From positions 1 to 38,007 of the forward strand of contig JAEWGR010000166.1 in NCBI GenBank assembly GCA_023388195.1: DNA of 38,007 nt, read 5' to 3'. Position 1 is the stretch's first letter. Each line of letters begins with the position of its first letter. The notes under the pieces are model-generated. The model did no database searches and had not been told where the DNA came from. It saw nothing but the letters and a program-made list of their open reading frames with translations. The position numbers and the translations under genes are program-made. The DNA is from Bacillota bacterium (GTDB lineage: Bacteria; Bacillota; Negativicutes; Sporomusales; Sporomusaceae). This document shows, in pieces, positions 23,818-32,149 of this stretch.

Positions 23818-25479
23818 TTGAAAAAGAACGACAAACTACTTATTATACCGCTGGGGGGACTCGGCGAAATCGGGAAAAATATGACGGTGTTCCGTTATGG
23901 TGATGACATCATTATCCTGGATTCAGGTCTGGCTTTCCCGGAAGAGGACATGCTGGGTATTGATTTGGTGATACCTGACATGTCCTATCTAATAGAAAAT
24001 AAAGATAAAATCCGGGCTGTTGTTTTAACCCATGGTCATGAGGATCATATTGGCTCTTTGTTTTATCTGCTGCGTCAGGTCGATGTGCCTGTGTATGGTT
24101 CCCGCCTTACCCTGGGGCTGGTAGAAGGACGGCTTAAGGAATATGATGTCTCTGCTCATAACCTTATTCCTGTGGCTCCCGGCGATTCATTGACCCTTGG
24201 GCAGTTTGAGGTTGGTTTTATCCGGGTTAATCACTCGATTGCCGATGCGTTGGGGATTTACTTTAAAACCCCCATAGGAACCGTTGTGCACACAGGTGAC
24301 TTTAAAATCGATCAAACCCCGGTGGACGGGCAAATGATTGATATCCATAAATTTGCCGAACTAGGTAATGACGGTGTCCTGGTGTTGATGTCGGACAGCA
24401 CTAATGCCGAGCGCCCGGGCTACACCAAATCGGAACGTACTGTCAGTGTGGCGTTAGACGAGCATTTCCGCTCTGCCAAGGGGCGGATTATCCTGACTAC
24501 GTTTGCTTCCAACGTGCCGAGGCTGCAGCAGGCCATAAATTCAGCCTGCCGCTATGGCCGTAAAGTGGCCCTGCTGGGCCGGAGCATGGTAACGGTTATC
24601 ACTAAGGCGCAAGAGCTTGGCTATATGACTATTCCCGAAGGCATTCTAATCAGTGTTGATGAAATCAACCGTTATCCGGATAGCCAAATGCTGATTTTGA
24701 CCACCGGCAGTCAGGGGGAGCCTATGGCGGCATTGAGCCGGCTGGCCTCCAGGAATCATCGTAGTCTGGAATTGGGACACGGGGATACTGTGCTGATTGC
24801 GGCCAGCCCGATACCCGGCAATGAGCGGTCTATCGGCCGCACAATTGATGCCTTACTCCGGGCCGGCATCCATGTCGTTTATGAACGGACATCCGGGATA
24901 CATGTGTCCGGCCATGCCAGCCAGGAGGAACTTAAGCTCATACTGAATCTGACCCGGCCCAAATTCCTTATTCCTGTACACGGCGAGCACCGGATGCTCA
25001 AGCATCATGGCAAGCTGGCCAATGAATTAGGGATACCCAAAGAAAATGTCTTTATTGGCGAAAACGGTCATGTTTTTGAGTTTACTGCCGAGACCGGACG
25101 TATGGCCGGTAAGGTGACTGCCGGCAAAATTTTTGTGGACGGCCTGGGGGTCGGCGATGTCGGCAATATTGTAATCAGGGACCGGCGTCAGTTGTCTCAG
25201 GACGGTGTGTTAATTGTGGTTGTAACTCTTGACAAAAGCAAGGGCAGCATTCTTGACGGCCCTGACATTGTTTCCCGGGGGTTTGTCTATGTGCGGGATT
25301 CGGAGGCTCTGATGGAGGAGTCTCGGAAAATAGTAAAAACCGTTTTGGAACGGTTCGAAAATCAGCCGATTACCCAGTGGGCGCCGCTTAAAGCCGGCAT
25401 TAGGGAAGCCCTGGCCAAGTTCCTGTTCTCCAAAACCGGGCGCCGGCCGATGATCCTGCCGATTATTATGGATTTATAA
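23818..25479 (+). CDS. rnj: Ribonuclease J
   Basis: A 553-residue metallo-beta-lactamase/beta-CASP nuclease. The two-zinc motif THGHEDHIGS (H72, H74, D76, H77) is followed by HTGDFKID, the beta-CASP region (SDSTNAERPGYTKSERTV, TTFASNVPRLQ) and the late motifs GIHVSGHAS and PVHGEHRM; a C-terminal domain completes the protein. It would act in the cytoplasm as a 5'-3' exonuclease and endonuclease in mRNA decay and rRNA processing. The start is TTG at 23818 with the ribosome site TGGAGG. Only one copy is visible, so J1 versus J2 cannot be assigned. It is a single gene between its own promoter and terminator. Confidence 0.93.
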   Translation: MKKNDKLLIIPLGGLGEIGKNMTVFRYGDDIIILDSGLAFPEEDMLGIDLVIPDMSYLIENKDKIRAVVLTHGHEDHIGSLFYLLRQVDVPVYGSRLTLGLVEGRLKEYDVSAHNLIPVAPGDSLTLGQFEVGFIRVNHSIADALGIYFKTPIGTVVHTGDFKIDQTPVDGQMIDIHKFAELGNDGVLVLMSDSTNAERPGYTKSERTVSVALDEHFRSAKGRIILTTFASNVPRLQQAINSACRYGRKVALLGRSMVTVITKAQELGYMTIPEGILISVDEINRYPDSQMLILTTGSQGEPMAALSRLASRNHRSLELGHGDTVLIAASPIPGNERSIGRTIDALLRAGIHVVYERTSGIHVSGHASQEELKLILNLTRPKFLIPVHGEHRMLKHHGKLANELGIPKENVFIGENGHVFEFTAETGRMAGKVTAGKIFVDGLGVGDVGNIVIRDRRQLSQDGVLIVVVTLDKSKGSILDGPDIVSRGFVYVRDSEALMEESRKIVKTVLERFENQPITQWAPLKAGIREALAKFLFSKTGRRPMILPIIMDL

Positions 25480-25498
25480 GCCTGTTCAGAGGCCTGCT

Positions 25499-25540
25499 AT
25501 AAGACCTGCAAACGCTGTTAGTGTTTGCAGGTCTTATTAA
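25499..25540 (+). terminator. Hairpin terminator after RNase J
   Basis: A perfect 15-bp stem (25499-25513 with 25523-25537; ATAAGACCTGCAAAC against GTTTGCAGGTCTTAT) lies 19 bases after the stop. The tail is TTATTAAT-like rather than a pure T-run, so it may be bidirectional. Confidence 0.7.
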
Positions 25541-25576
25541 TCTACCAGACTTTATAATAATTTGTAGACATAAAAA

Positions 25577-25648
25577 CGCCTATACCCTAAAGGGTACAGG
25601 CGGCTTCTGCTATCGCCCTGAGGGATTTGGCACAAGCCAAGTTTTTCT
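25577..25648 (+). repeat. Intergenic repeat element, copy B
   Basis: The 59 bases at 25590-25648 match copy A at 20044-20102 (44 of 59). Here an extra 5' arm is clear: CGCCTATACCC (25577-25587) pairs with GGGTACAGGCG (25592-25602) with one mismatch. The 3' hairpin is TTGGC-ACAA-GCCAA followed by GTTTTTCTT, a terminator-like end. It sits downstream of the RNase J terminator and not next to a start codon, arguing for an interspersed element rather than a gene-specific leader. Confidence 0.6.
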
Positions 25649-25932
25649 TATTTTGCGGCCGAAGACGGCAGCCGGGCAGCTGCCGCCGGTTGGGAATTTG
25701 TCTTAAGCCGGTTGCTTTTTCAACGGGAATACGGCTTGTCGGTATGAGGAGGGGTGAAACAGTTGCTGACGTAAAGGTTGTAAAAGAGAAATAATTGTAA
25801 ATTGAAGTGCTTTTAATAGAGATATTGTTAAATTTAACTTAATATTATGAAATGTGAAAAAAATATTTTTTACAGGTAGGAAATAGCGTATCAATGTAGA
25901 ATGTAAAAAACCATGGGATTAATTAACAGCAA

Positions 25933-25961
25933 TTACAAAAGGTTACATAGATGTATATATA
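25933..25961 (+). promoter_or_regulatory. Candidate promoter of fhs
   Basis: TTACAA (25933-25938), a 17-base spacer and TATATA (25956-25961). It is a reasonable but not perfect sigma-A match about 275 bases before the fhs start. A 10-bp palindrome, GTTGTACAAC, lies just downstream at 25966-25975. Between 25649 and 25930 I see only a hairpin CGGCAGC/GCTGCCG near 25665-25685 and AT-rich DNA. Confidence 0.35.
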
Positions 25962-25988
25962 AGTTGTTGTACAACCAGGAATCGGAAT

Positions 25989-26047
25989 AAAATGCAATTT
26001 CAGAATTATGTGAAATCGGCCATTTTAAGTAAATCCAATTGCATTTT
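25989..26047. repeat. Long-spaced perfect inverted repeat in the fhs leader
   Basis: AAAATGCAATT (25989-25999) and AATTGCATTTT (26037-26047) are exact reverse complements 37 bases apart, with a smaller TTTCA/TGAAA repeat inside. It could be a large hairpin in the fhs leader or paired protein sites. The rest of the leader (26048-26235) shows no aptamer I recognise. Confidence 0.45.
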
Positions 26048-26235
26048 ACTACTCATCAGCGCGCACGGAGTTTAAATCTATCTGAGTTTTTCCTTTCCGG
26101 TTCAGGTTTACCTTTACCCGGCGCTTTGCAATGCAGGGCATAGGAAAATAAGCAACAGGGAGGTGTTCCAGGAGTCCGGATATAAGTTCAGGTAATAACC
26201 AATCTGTTATTTAAAAAAGAGGGGGATGTATTTTT

Positions 26236-27996
26236 ATGGCTTGGGATCCTACAGTATTGAAGGACTGGCAAATCGCAGAAGCGGCAGAGGGCAATATCCC
26301 TACTACCGAGCAGTACCAAGAGATGATGGGGCTTCAAAAAGATGAGATAATTCCCTACGGCAAGACGCCGAAGATTGATTTCCTGAAAGTAATTGACCGC
26401 CTGAAAAATAAACCGGACGGCAAATACATTGAAGTAACCGCAATCACGCCGACTCCATTGGGAGAAGGCAAATCAACCACTTCCATCGGTATTATGGAAG
26501 GCCTGGGAAAACGCGGCGTAAATGTTGGCGGTGCCCTGCGTCAGCCTTCCGGCGGCCCGACTATGAATGTTAAAGGCACTGCTGCCGGTGGCGGTAATGC
26601 CCTCCTGATCCCGATGACCGAGTTTTCCCTGGGCCTGACCGGGGATATCAATGACATTATGAATGCCCACAATCTGGCTATGGTTGCCATGAATGCCCGC
26701 ATGCAGCATGAAGCCAATTATACCGATGCCGAGTTGGCAAAACGTGGTCTGCGGCGACTGGATATTGATCCGAAGAATATTGAAATGGGCTGGGTTCTGG
26801 ACTTTGCTGCTCAGGGCCTGCGTAATATCATCATCGGTCTGGGCGGTAAAAAAGACGGCTTTATGATGCACTCCAAGTTTGGTATCGCCGTTGGCTCTGA
26901 ACTGATGGCTATCCTGGCTGTTGCCAGAGATCTGGCCGATATGCGGGAACGTTTCAAACACATTGTGGTTGGTTATGACCGTCAGGGTAACCCGGTTACC
27001 ACCGGCGACCTGGAAGTCGACGGCGCCATGACTGCCTGGATGCGCAATACGATCAACCCGACCCTGTGCGCCACCGTGGAAGGTCAGCCTTGTTTTGTTC
27101 ATGCCGGTCCGTTTGCTAATATTGCTATTGGTCAGTCGTCCATTATCGCTGACCGCATCGGCCTGAAGTGCTTTGATTATCATGTTACCGAGTCCGGTTT
27201 TGCTGCTGATATCGGTTTTGAAAAATTCTGGAACGTAAAATGCCGCCTGAGCGGTCTGAAGCCAAACGTCTCGATCCTGGTAGCCACTGTACGCGCCTTG
27301 AAGATGCATGGCGGCGGCCCTACCGTAGTACCGGGGCGGCCGTTGCCTGATGAATATACTAAGGAAAACCTGGGTCTTCTGGAAAAAGGCTGCGAGAATA
27401 TGGTGCATCTGATCAATATGATCAAGAAGTCCGGCATCAAACCGGTTGTTTGCATTAACGCCTTCTACACCGATACCCCGGCTGAGCATGCCCTGGTCAA
27501 GAGAATTGCCGAACAGGCCGGTGCCCGCGCCGCTGTTTCCGAGCATTGGTTAAAGGGTGGCGACGGCGCTCTGGATCTGGCAGACGCTGTTATGGATGCC
27601 TGCAAGGAAGAAGTGAACTTCGAATATCTCTATCCGCTGGAAATGCCGCTGCGGCAGCGGGTTGAGCGGATCGCCAAAGAAGTCTACGGCGCCGATGGCG
27701 TTGATTGGGCACCGCTGGCTGAAGAGAAAGCCAAGAGATTTGAGGCTGATCCTAAATATGCCGACTACTGCACAATGATGGTTAAATCTCACCTGTCCCT
27801 GTCGCATGAACCAACCTGGAAAGGCGTCCCCAAAGGCTGGCGGCTGCCAATCAGAGATGTATTGGTTTATGGCGGTGCTAAATTCCTCTGCCCGATGGCC
27901 GGCGCTATCAGCCTGATGCCGGGCACCAGCTCCGACCCTGCCTATCGCCGCATCGACGTTGATGTAAACACAGGCAAGGTCAGTGGCCTATTCTAA
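26236..27996 (+). CDS. fhs: Formate-tetrahydrofolate ligase
   Basis: A 586-residue protein, slightly longer than the roughly 560 residues of the Moorella enzyme. The ATP P-loop TPTPLGEGKSTTSIGI starts near residue 71. Family signatures include ALRQPSGGPTMNVKGTAAGGG, EFSLGLTGDINDIMNAHNL and, in the second half, VATVRALKMHGGG and CINAFYTDT. The enzyme makes 10-formyl-THF from formate, THF and ATP. In acetogens this is the ATP-consuming step of the Wood-Ljungdahl methyl branch. The ribosome site is GAGGGGG. No other pathway gene adjoins it, so this is a solitary fhs with its own terminator. Confidence 0.96.
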   Translation: MAWDPTVLKDWQIAEAAEGNIPTTEQYQEMMGLQKDEIIPYGKTPKIDFLKVIDRLKNKPDGKYIEVTAITPTPLGEGKSTTSIGIMEGLGKRGVNVGGALRQPSGGPTMNVKGTAAGGGNALLIPMTEFSLGLTGDINDIMNAHNLAMVAMNARMQHEANYTDAELAKRGLRRLDIDPKNIEMGWVLDFAAQGLRNIIIGLGGKKDGFMMHSKFGIAVGSELMAILAVARDLADMRERFKHIVVGYDRQGNPVTTGDLEVDGAMTAWMRNTINPTLCATVEGQPCFVHAGPFANIAIGQSSIIADRIGLKCFDYHVTESGFAADIGFEKFWNVKCRLSGLKPNVSILVATVRALKMHGGGPTVVPGRPLPDEYTKENLGLLEKGCENMVHLINMIKKSGIKPVVCINAFYTDTPAEHALVKRIAEQAGARAAVSEHWLKGGDGALDLADAVMDACKEEVNFEYLYPLEMPLRQRVERIAKEVYGADGVDWAPLAEEKAKRFEADPKYADYCTMMVKSHLSLSHEPTWKGVPKGWRLPIRDVLVYGGAKFLCPMAGAISLMPGTSSDPAYRRIDVDVNTGKVSGLF

Positions 27997-28008
27997 TAAA
28001 ACCCTGCC

Positions 28009-28036
28009 GAAAGCCCCCTAACCGGGGCTTTCTCTT
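28009..28036 (+). terminator. Rho-independent terminator of fhs
   Basis: GAAAGCCCC (28009-28017) pairs perfectly with GGGGCTTTC (28024-28032), followed by TCTTTGTC. It lies 13 bases after the fhs stop codon. Confidence 0.8.
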
Positions 28037-28041
28037 TGTCT

Positions 28042-28078
28042 CAAATGACTCAAGGGGACGGTTCTCTTGAGTCATTTG
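28042..28078. repeat. REP palindrome next to its transposase
   Basis: CAAATGACTCAAG (28042-28054) and CTTGAGTCATTTG (28066-28078) form a perfect 13-bp stem around GGGACGGTTCT. It lies 36 bases upstream of the RAYT start codon. The same sequence family occurs at 34535-34583. Such palindromes beside a Y1 transposase are the expected substrate of RAYT enzymes. Confidence 0.85.
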
Positions 28079-28114
28079 CCAGGTTATGCTATCATTATTG
28101 CAGGAGGTGAAATT

Positions 28115-28876
28115 ATGCCCAGGCAAGCCCGGCAAAACAGCCAGACCGGCATTTATCATATCATTTTACGCGGTATTAACAAGCAGGTCATTTTTAACGA
28201 TAATGAGGATAGAAAAAAGTTTCTTAGCTGCCTGCAAGTATACCGGGAAAAATGCCAATGCCTGATTTATGGCTATTGTCTCATGGATAACCATATCCAT
28301 CTGCTGCTTAAAGAGGGCCCGGAGCCCATCGCCGGTTTTATTAAAAAAATAGGTGTCAGCTATGTGGCCTGGTATAATCACAAATATCAGCGGTGCGGGC
28401 ATTTGTTCCAGGACCGTTTTAAGAGTGAAGTGATTGAAGACGAGCCTTATCTGTTAACTGTGTTGCGTTATATTCACCAAAACCCGGTGCAGGCCGGTAT
28501 CGTGGCCTGCTGCGCGGAATATGCCTGGAGCAGTTATGCCGAATATATTGGCAGCAATATCATCACCGAGACTGATTTTATCCTGGGCATTTTTGGTCAG
28601 AACCGGGAAAAAGCCGTACAGCAGCTGCAAGTATTTACGGATGAACAGGCAGCCGCTGCCTGCATTGAAATGAATGATGTGTTCAAACCGACCGACGCCC
28701 AGGCCCGGCTTCTGATTCAGGAGTGTATCGGCAGTGGCAGTTTTGCCGCACTGCCAAACATGGATAAGCAAAAACGAAATCGTATCTTACATAAAATAAA
28801 GCAATTAAACGGAGTGTCAACGTGGCAAATCGCACGGATAACCGGTCTGAGCCAAAGTATTGTTGCAAGGGCCTGA
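28115..28876 (+). CDS. REP-associated tyrosine transposase (RAYT, Y1/HUH family)
   Basis: A 253-residue transposase of the IS200/IS605 TnpA-like Y1 superfamily, REP-associated branch. The N-terminus MPRQARQNSQTGIYHIILRGINKQ is typical. The HUH motif is DNHIHLLL (H60, H62) and the nucleophile is probably Y119 in LRYIHQNPVQAG. A C-terminal HTH-like tail (GVSTWQIARITGLSQSIVARA) is intact, so the gene appears full length. The ATG at 28115 has an excellent ribosome site, AGGAGGTGA. Relatives cleave and join single-stranded REP hairpins and disperse them through a genome. The neighbouring palindrome supports activity on that sequence. It sits between fhs and an ABC operon with no terminal repeats of its own. 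Confidence 0.9.
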   Translation: MPRQARQNSQTGIYHIILRGINKQVIFNDNEDRKKFLSCLQVYREKCQCLIYGYCLMDNHIHLLLKEGPEPIAGFIKKIGVSYVAWYNHKYQRCGHLFQDRFKSEVIEDEPYLLTVLRYIHQNPVQAGIVACCAEYAWSSYAEYIGSNIITETDFILGIFGQNREKAVQQLQVFTDEQAAAACIEMNDVFKPTDAQARLLIQECIGSGSFAALPNMDKQKRNRILHKIKQLNGVSTWQIARITGLSQSIVARA

Positions 28877-28936
28877 CCCGCGGGAACGTCCGAAACTACT
28901 AATCACCTGATGGTCACGAGCAGGATGGAGGGAAAT

Positions 28937-29689
28937 ATGTTTGGAAAATGGTTGTCCGGGCTGATGAGTGCAGAGCTGCCGGAACCCCGGGCGGCAGCGG
29001 CTGCGGTTGAGCTCACGGCAGTACATAAAACCTATGTGACCGGGGCCGGTGAGTTCACTGCTTTAAGAGGCGTAGACCTGCAGGTGGCCGGCGGTGAGTT
29101 TGTCGCTGTTGTGGGCAAGTCAGGCAGTGGTAAATCGACGCTGATTAATATGATTACAGGTATTGACCGGCCGACCAGCGGGGAGGTATGGGTGGCCGGC
29201 ACGCCGGTACATACATTAACGGAGAACCAGATTGCCGTCTGGCGGGGACGGACAGTCGGGGTGGTGTTTCAGTTCTTCCAACTGCTGCCGACCTTAACCG
29301 TGTTGGAAAACGTTATGCTGCCAATGGATTTTTGCAATGTTTATGACCGGCTGGCAAGACCGCGACAGGCCCTTAAGCTGCTGGAATTAGTCGGGGTGGA
29401 AGAGCAGGCGCATAAGCTGCCTGCTAACCTATCAGGCGGGCAGCAGCAGCGGGTGGCTATTGCCCGGTCGCTGGCCAATGATCCGCCCTTGCTGGTCGCC
29501 GACGAACCGACCGGCAATCTTGACAGCAAGACGGCAACGGTTGTCATTGACTTATTTAAAGAGTTGGCCGGTCAGGGCAAAACAATTTTGATGGTGACTC
29601 ATGACAATGATTTGGCCAGCCGCAGCGGGCGGATTGTTACGGTTTACGATGGGCAAATCCTTACCGACGGGGAGGGAAGCCATGTTTGA
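28937..29689 (+). CDS. MacB/LolD-type ABC transporter ATPase
   Basis: A 250-residue ATPase with Walker A GKSGSGKST, FQFFQLLPTLTVLENVMLPM (the Q-loop and the region typical of MacB/LolD/FtsE), signature LSGGQQQR, Walker B LLVADEPTGNLDS and switch VTHDND. An extra segment of about 30 residues (MFGKWLSGLMSAELPEPRAAAAAVE) precedes the domain. The ATG at 28937 follows GGAGGGA at 28927-28933. It overlaps the permease gene by 8 bases. Such ATPases drive mechanotransmission rather than direct membrane import, serving efflux, lipoprotein sorting or peptide export. Confidence 0.9.
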   Translation: MFGKWLSGLMSAELPEPRAAAAAVELTAVHKTYVTGAGEFTALRGVDLQVAGGEFVAVVGKSGSGKSTLINMITGIDRPTSGEVWVAGTPVHTLTENQIAVWRGRTVGVVFQFFQLLPTLTVLENVMLPMDFCNVYDRLARPRQALKLLELVGVEEQAHKLPANLSGGQQQRVAIARSLANDPPLLVADEPTGNLDSKTATVVIDLFKELAGQGKTILMVTHDNDLASRSGRIVTVYDGQILTDGEGSHV

Positions 29690-32114
29690 ATATTTGCTGG
29701 TTTCGCCCCGCTGGCGCAAGGTTCTGGCTGATTTATGGGGCAATAAGCTGCGAACGCTGCTTGTTGTCCTTTCCATCACGGTTGGCGTTTTTTCCGTCGG
29801 GATGCTTTACAGCTCTTACCTGATGTTTGAGCGGGATCTGGCCTTAAGCTGGACGTCGGCCGCCCCGGCCAGCGCCAGTGTGTATGCCGACCCCTTTGAC
29901 GAGGAGCTGGTGGACAGCATCCGCAGCCTCCGCGGGGTTAAAGAGGCTGAAGGCCGGCGCAATGTCGACCTGCGGGTTCATACCGCCGGCGGGGAATGGC
30001 GGCAGATGTACCTGACAGCCATTCCGGATTACCAAAAGCAAAAGGTGAATCTTGTTAAAAGCCAGAGTGGGGCCTGGCCGCCTGGCGACGGTGATGTTTT
30101 GCTGGAACGGTCATCACTGTCAGAACTGGGAGTACAAACCGGCAGCAGCATTCAGGTGGAAACCGCTGCCGGCCGTAAGCGTACCCTGAAGGTTACCGGT
30201 ATCGTGTATGATTCCAGTCAGATCCCCAGTTTGTTCAGCGGCCGTTCCTACGGCTACATCAATATGGATACACTGGAGAAGCTGGATGAGGAGCGCCGCC
30301 TGGACCAGGTGAATTTTGTGGTTGAGCCCTGGGTGCTGCAGGGCAAGGAGACGGCGCCGATTGAGGCTATTGGCCGCCGCGCCTGGAGTAAGCTGGAGCA
30401 GGGGGACACAACCGTGTTCTGGCTGCAGGTAAATAAACCGGGAGAGCATCAACTGCAGGGGATTATTAACGCCCTGCTGCTGTTGTTAACCGTCCTCGGG
30501 GTATTATCCCTGTTGTTAGGCACTTTTTTATTAGTTAACACAGTATCTGCGATTTTGACGCAGCAGGTGCGCCAGATCGGCATCATGAAGGCTATCGGCG
30601 CGCGGCGCAATCAGATTTTGCGCATGTATTTGATTCTGGTAGGGGCTTTTGGTGTGCTGGCACTGGCTGTTGCCGCCCCGCTCGGGGCACTGGCGGCCAG
30701 TGTGGTAACCGGGTTTATGGCCCAGGTTTTCAACTTTGATTCGGGTGGGCTCGAATTGCCGGCAAGAGTATTTCTGCTTGAGGCTGCCGCCGCGATTGTT
30801 GTGCCAATCCTGGCTGCTGTCTGGCCGGTCTGGCGGGGTACCGGCATCACTGTACGGGAAGCAGTCAGTGATTATGGTTTGGGCAGTGTGGCGCCCAAGG
30901 GGCGGCTGGATCTTTATATTGACCGCCTGCTGGACAGGCTGAAGCAATTGCCCCGGCCGGTATTGCTTTCTTTGCGTAATACCTTTCGCCGTAAAGGGCG
31001 GCTGGCTCTGACCTTACTGACACTTACGGTGGCAGGAACCGTATTTATGGCCGTGTTTTCCATCCGGTCCTCCCTGTATTCGACCCTGGATGCTGCTCTT
31101 GATTATTTTCACTATGATGTGTCTGTCGGCTTTACTCAGAATTACCGGGCCTCAAGGATTGAACATGAGGTTCTTAAGGTGCCCGGTGTCAAAGCGGCTG
31201 AGTCCTGGGGGTTTTCCTCAGGCCGGATACTCAGGGATGAACAGAAACAATCGGAAGATGAAGCCAGTAAAAATGTCTTTATTTTAGCACCGCCGGTTAA
31301 CTCGGTCATGATTCAGCCCCAGATTATTGACGGGCGCTGGCTGGTGGACGACGATGAAAGCGCTTTGGTTGTCAATACGGAAACCCTGAAAGATAGTCCG
31401 CAACTACAGGTAGGCAGCCCGGCAGTCATTAAGATCGGTACCCGCAAGCTGCACTTTACTGTAGTTGGGATAGCAAAAAGCACCTTAACCGGGCCGATTG
31501 CGTATGCTCCCTATCCCTGGTTTACCGCAGCGGTGCAGGAGGCGGGCGGGGCCCGGTCTGTCCAGATTGTAGCGCAATCGGCCGATCCGGCAGAGCAAAG
31601 CAATTTGGGCCGCCGACTGGAAGAACATCTGAAGCAAAATAATCTGCGGGTGCAAAGTGTTGATATTACCTGGGAGCAGAAGCAGCGTATCAGGTCGCAG
31701 TTCGACATACTGACCGTCTTTTTGTTGTTGATGGCTGTATTGCTGGCTGTTGTCGGCGCTTTGGGGCTTATGGGGACAATGGGAATTAATGTCCTGGAGC
31801 GAACCCGTGAGATCGGGATTATGCGGGCTATTGGCGCTTCCGGAGTGGCTATTGGCAAGGTGTTTGTCGTTGAGGCGTTATGTATTGGCATATTAAGCTG
31901 GCTGTTAGGGGCTATATTAGCGTTGCCGGTGGCCGCGCTGCTGAGTTATCAGGTAGGCGTGCTCTTTTTGCAGAGCCCGCTGGCGTTTTCCTTCAGTTTC
32001 CTTGGTGTGGGTATATGGCTGGCGCTCTCGACCCTGCTGTCGGTTCTGGCCAGTTTACTGCCGGCCTGGAATGCTGCCAGACTGAGTGTGCGGGAAGTAT
32101 TAAGTTACGAATAA
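29682..32114 (+). CDS. FtsX/MacB-type ABC transporter permease (two FtsX domains)
   Basis: An 810-residue membrane protein. Its first membrane helix (KLRTLLVVLSITVGVFSVGMLY) lies near residues 22-45 and is followed by a large extracytoplasmic MacB_PCD-like domain. A three-helix FtsX unit starts near residue 270 (LLLLLTVLGVLSLLLGTFLL) and includes QQVRQIGIMKAIGARRNQI. A second helix plus domain (RLALTLLTLTVAGTVFMAVFSI) and a C-terminal FtsX unit follow (ERTREIGIMRAIGASGVAIGK). The two-unit layout is larger than the 650-residue MacB and resembles LolCE-like or peptide-exporter permeases. The ATG at 29682 overlaps the ATPase stop. Substrate unknown. Confidence 0.88.
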   Translation: MFEYLLVSPRWRKVLADLWGNKLRTLLVVLSITVGVFSVGMLYSSYLMFERDLALSWTSAAPASASVYADPFDEELVDSIRSLRGVKEAEGRRNVDLRVHTAGGEWRQMYLTAIPDYQKQKVNLVKSQSGAWPPGDGDVLLERSSLSELGVQTGSSIQVETAAGRKRTLKVTGIVYDSSQIPSLFSGRSYGYINMDTLEKLDEERRLDQVNFVVEPWVLQGKETAPIEAIGRRAWSKLEQGDTTVFWLQVNKPGEHQLQGIINALLLLLTVLGVLSLLLGTFLLVNTVSAILTQQVRQIGIMKAIGARRNQILRMYLILVGAFGVLALAVAAPLGALAASVVTGFMAQVFNFDSGGLELPARVFLLEAAAAIVVPILAAVWPVWRGTGITVREAVSDYGLGSVAPKGRLDLYIDRLLDRLKQLPRPVLLSLRNTFRRKGRLALTLLTLTVAGTVFMAVFSIRSSLYSTLDAALDYFHYDVSVGFTQNYRASRIEHEVLKVPGVKAAESWGFSSGRILRDEQKQSEDEASKNVFILAPPVNSVMIQPQIIDGRWLVDDDESALVVNTETLKDSPQLQVGSPAVIKIGTRKLHFTVVGIAKSTLTGPIAYAPYPWFTAAVQEAGGARSVQIVAQSADPAEQSNLGRRLEEHLKQNNLRVQSVDITWEQKQRIRSQFDILTVFLLLMAVLLAVVGALGLMGTMGINVLERTREIGIMRAIGASGVAIGKVFVVEALCIGILSWLLGAILALPVAALLSYQVGVLFLQSPLAFSFSFLGVGIWLALSTLLSVLASLLPAWNAARLSVREVLSYE

Positions 32115-32149
32115 GATTATAATTCAGGGGAAGCGAGGAGACGAAGCTG

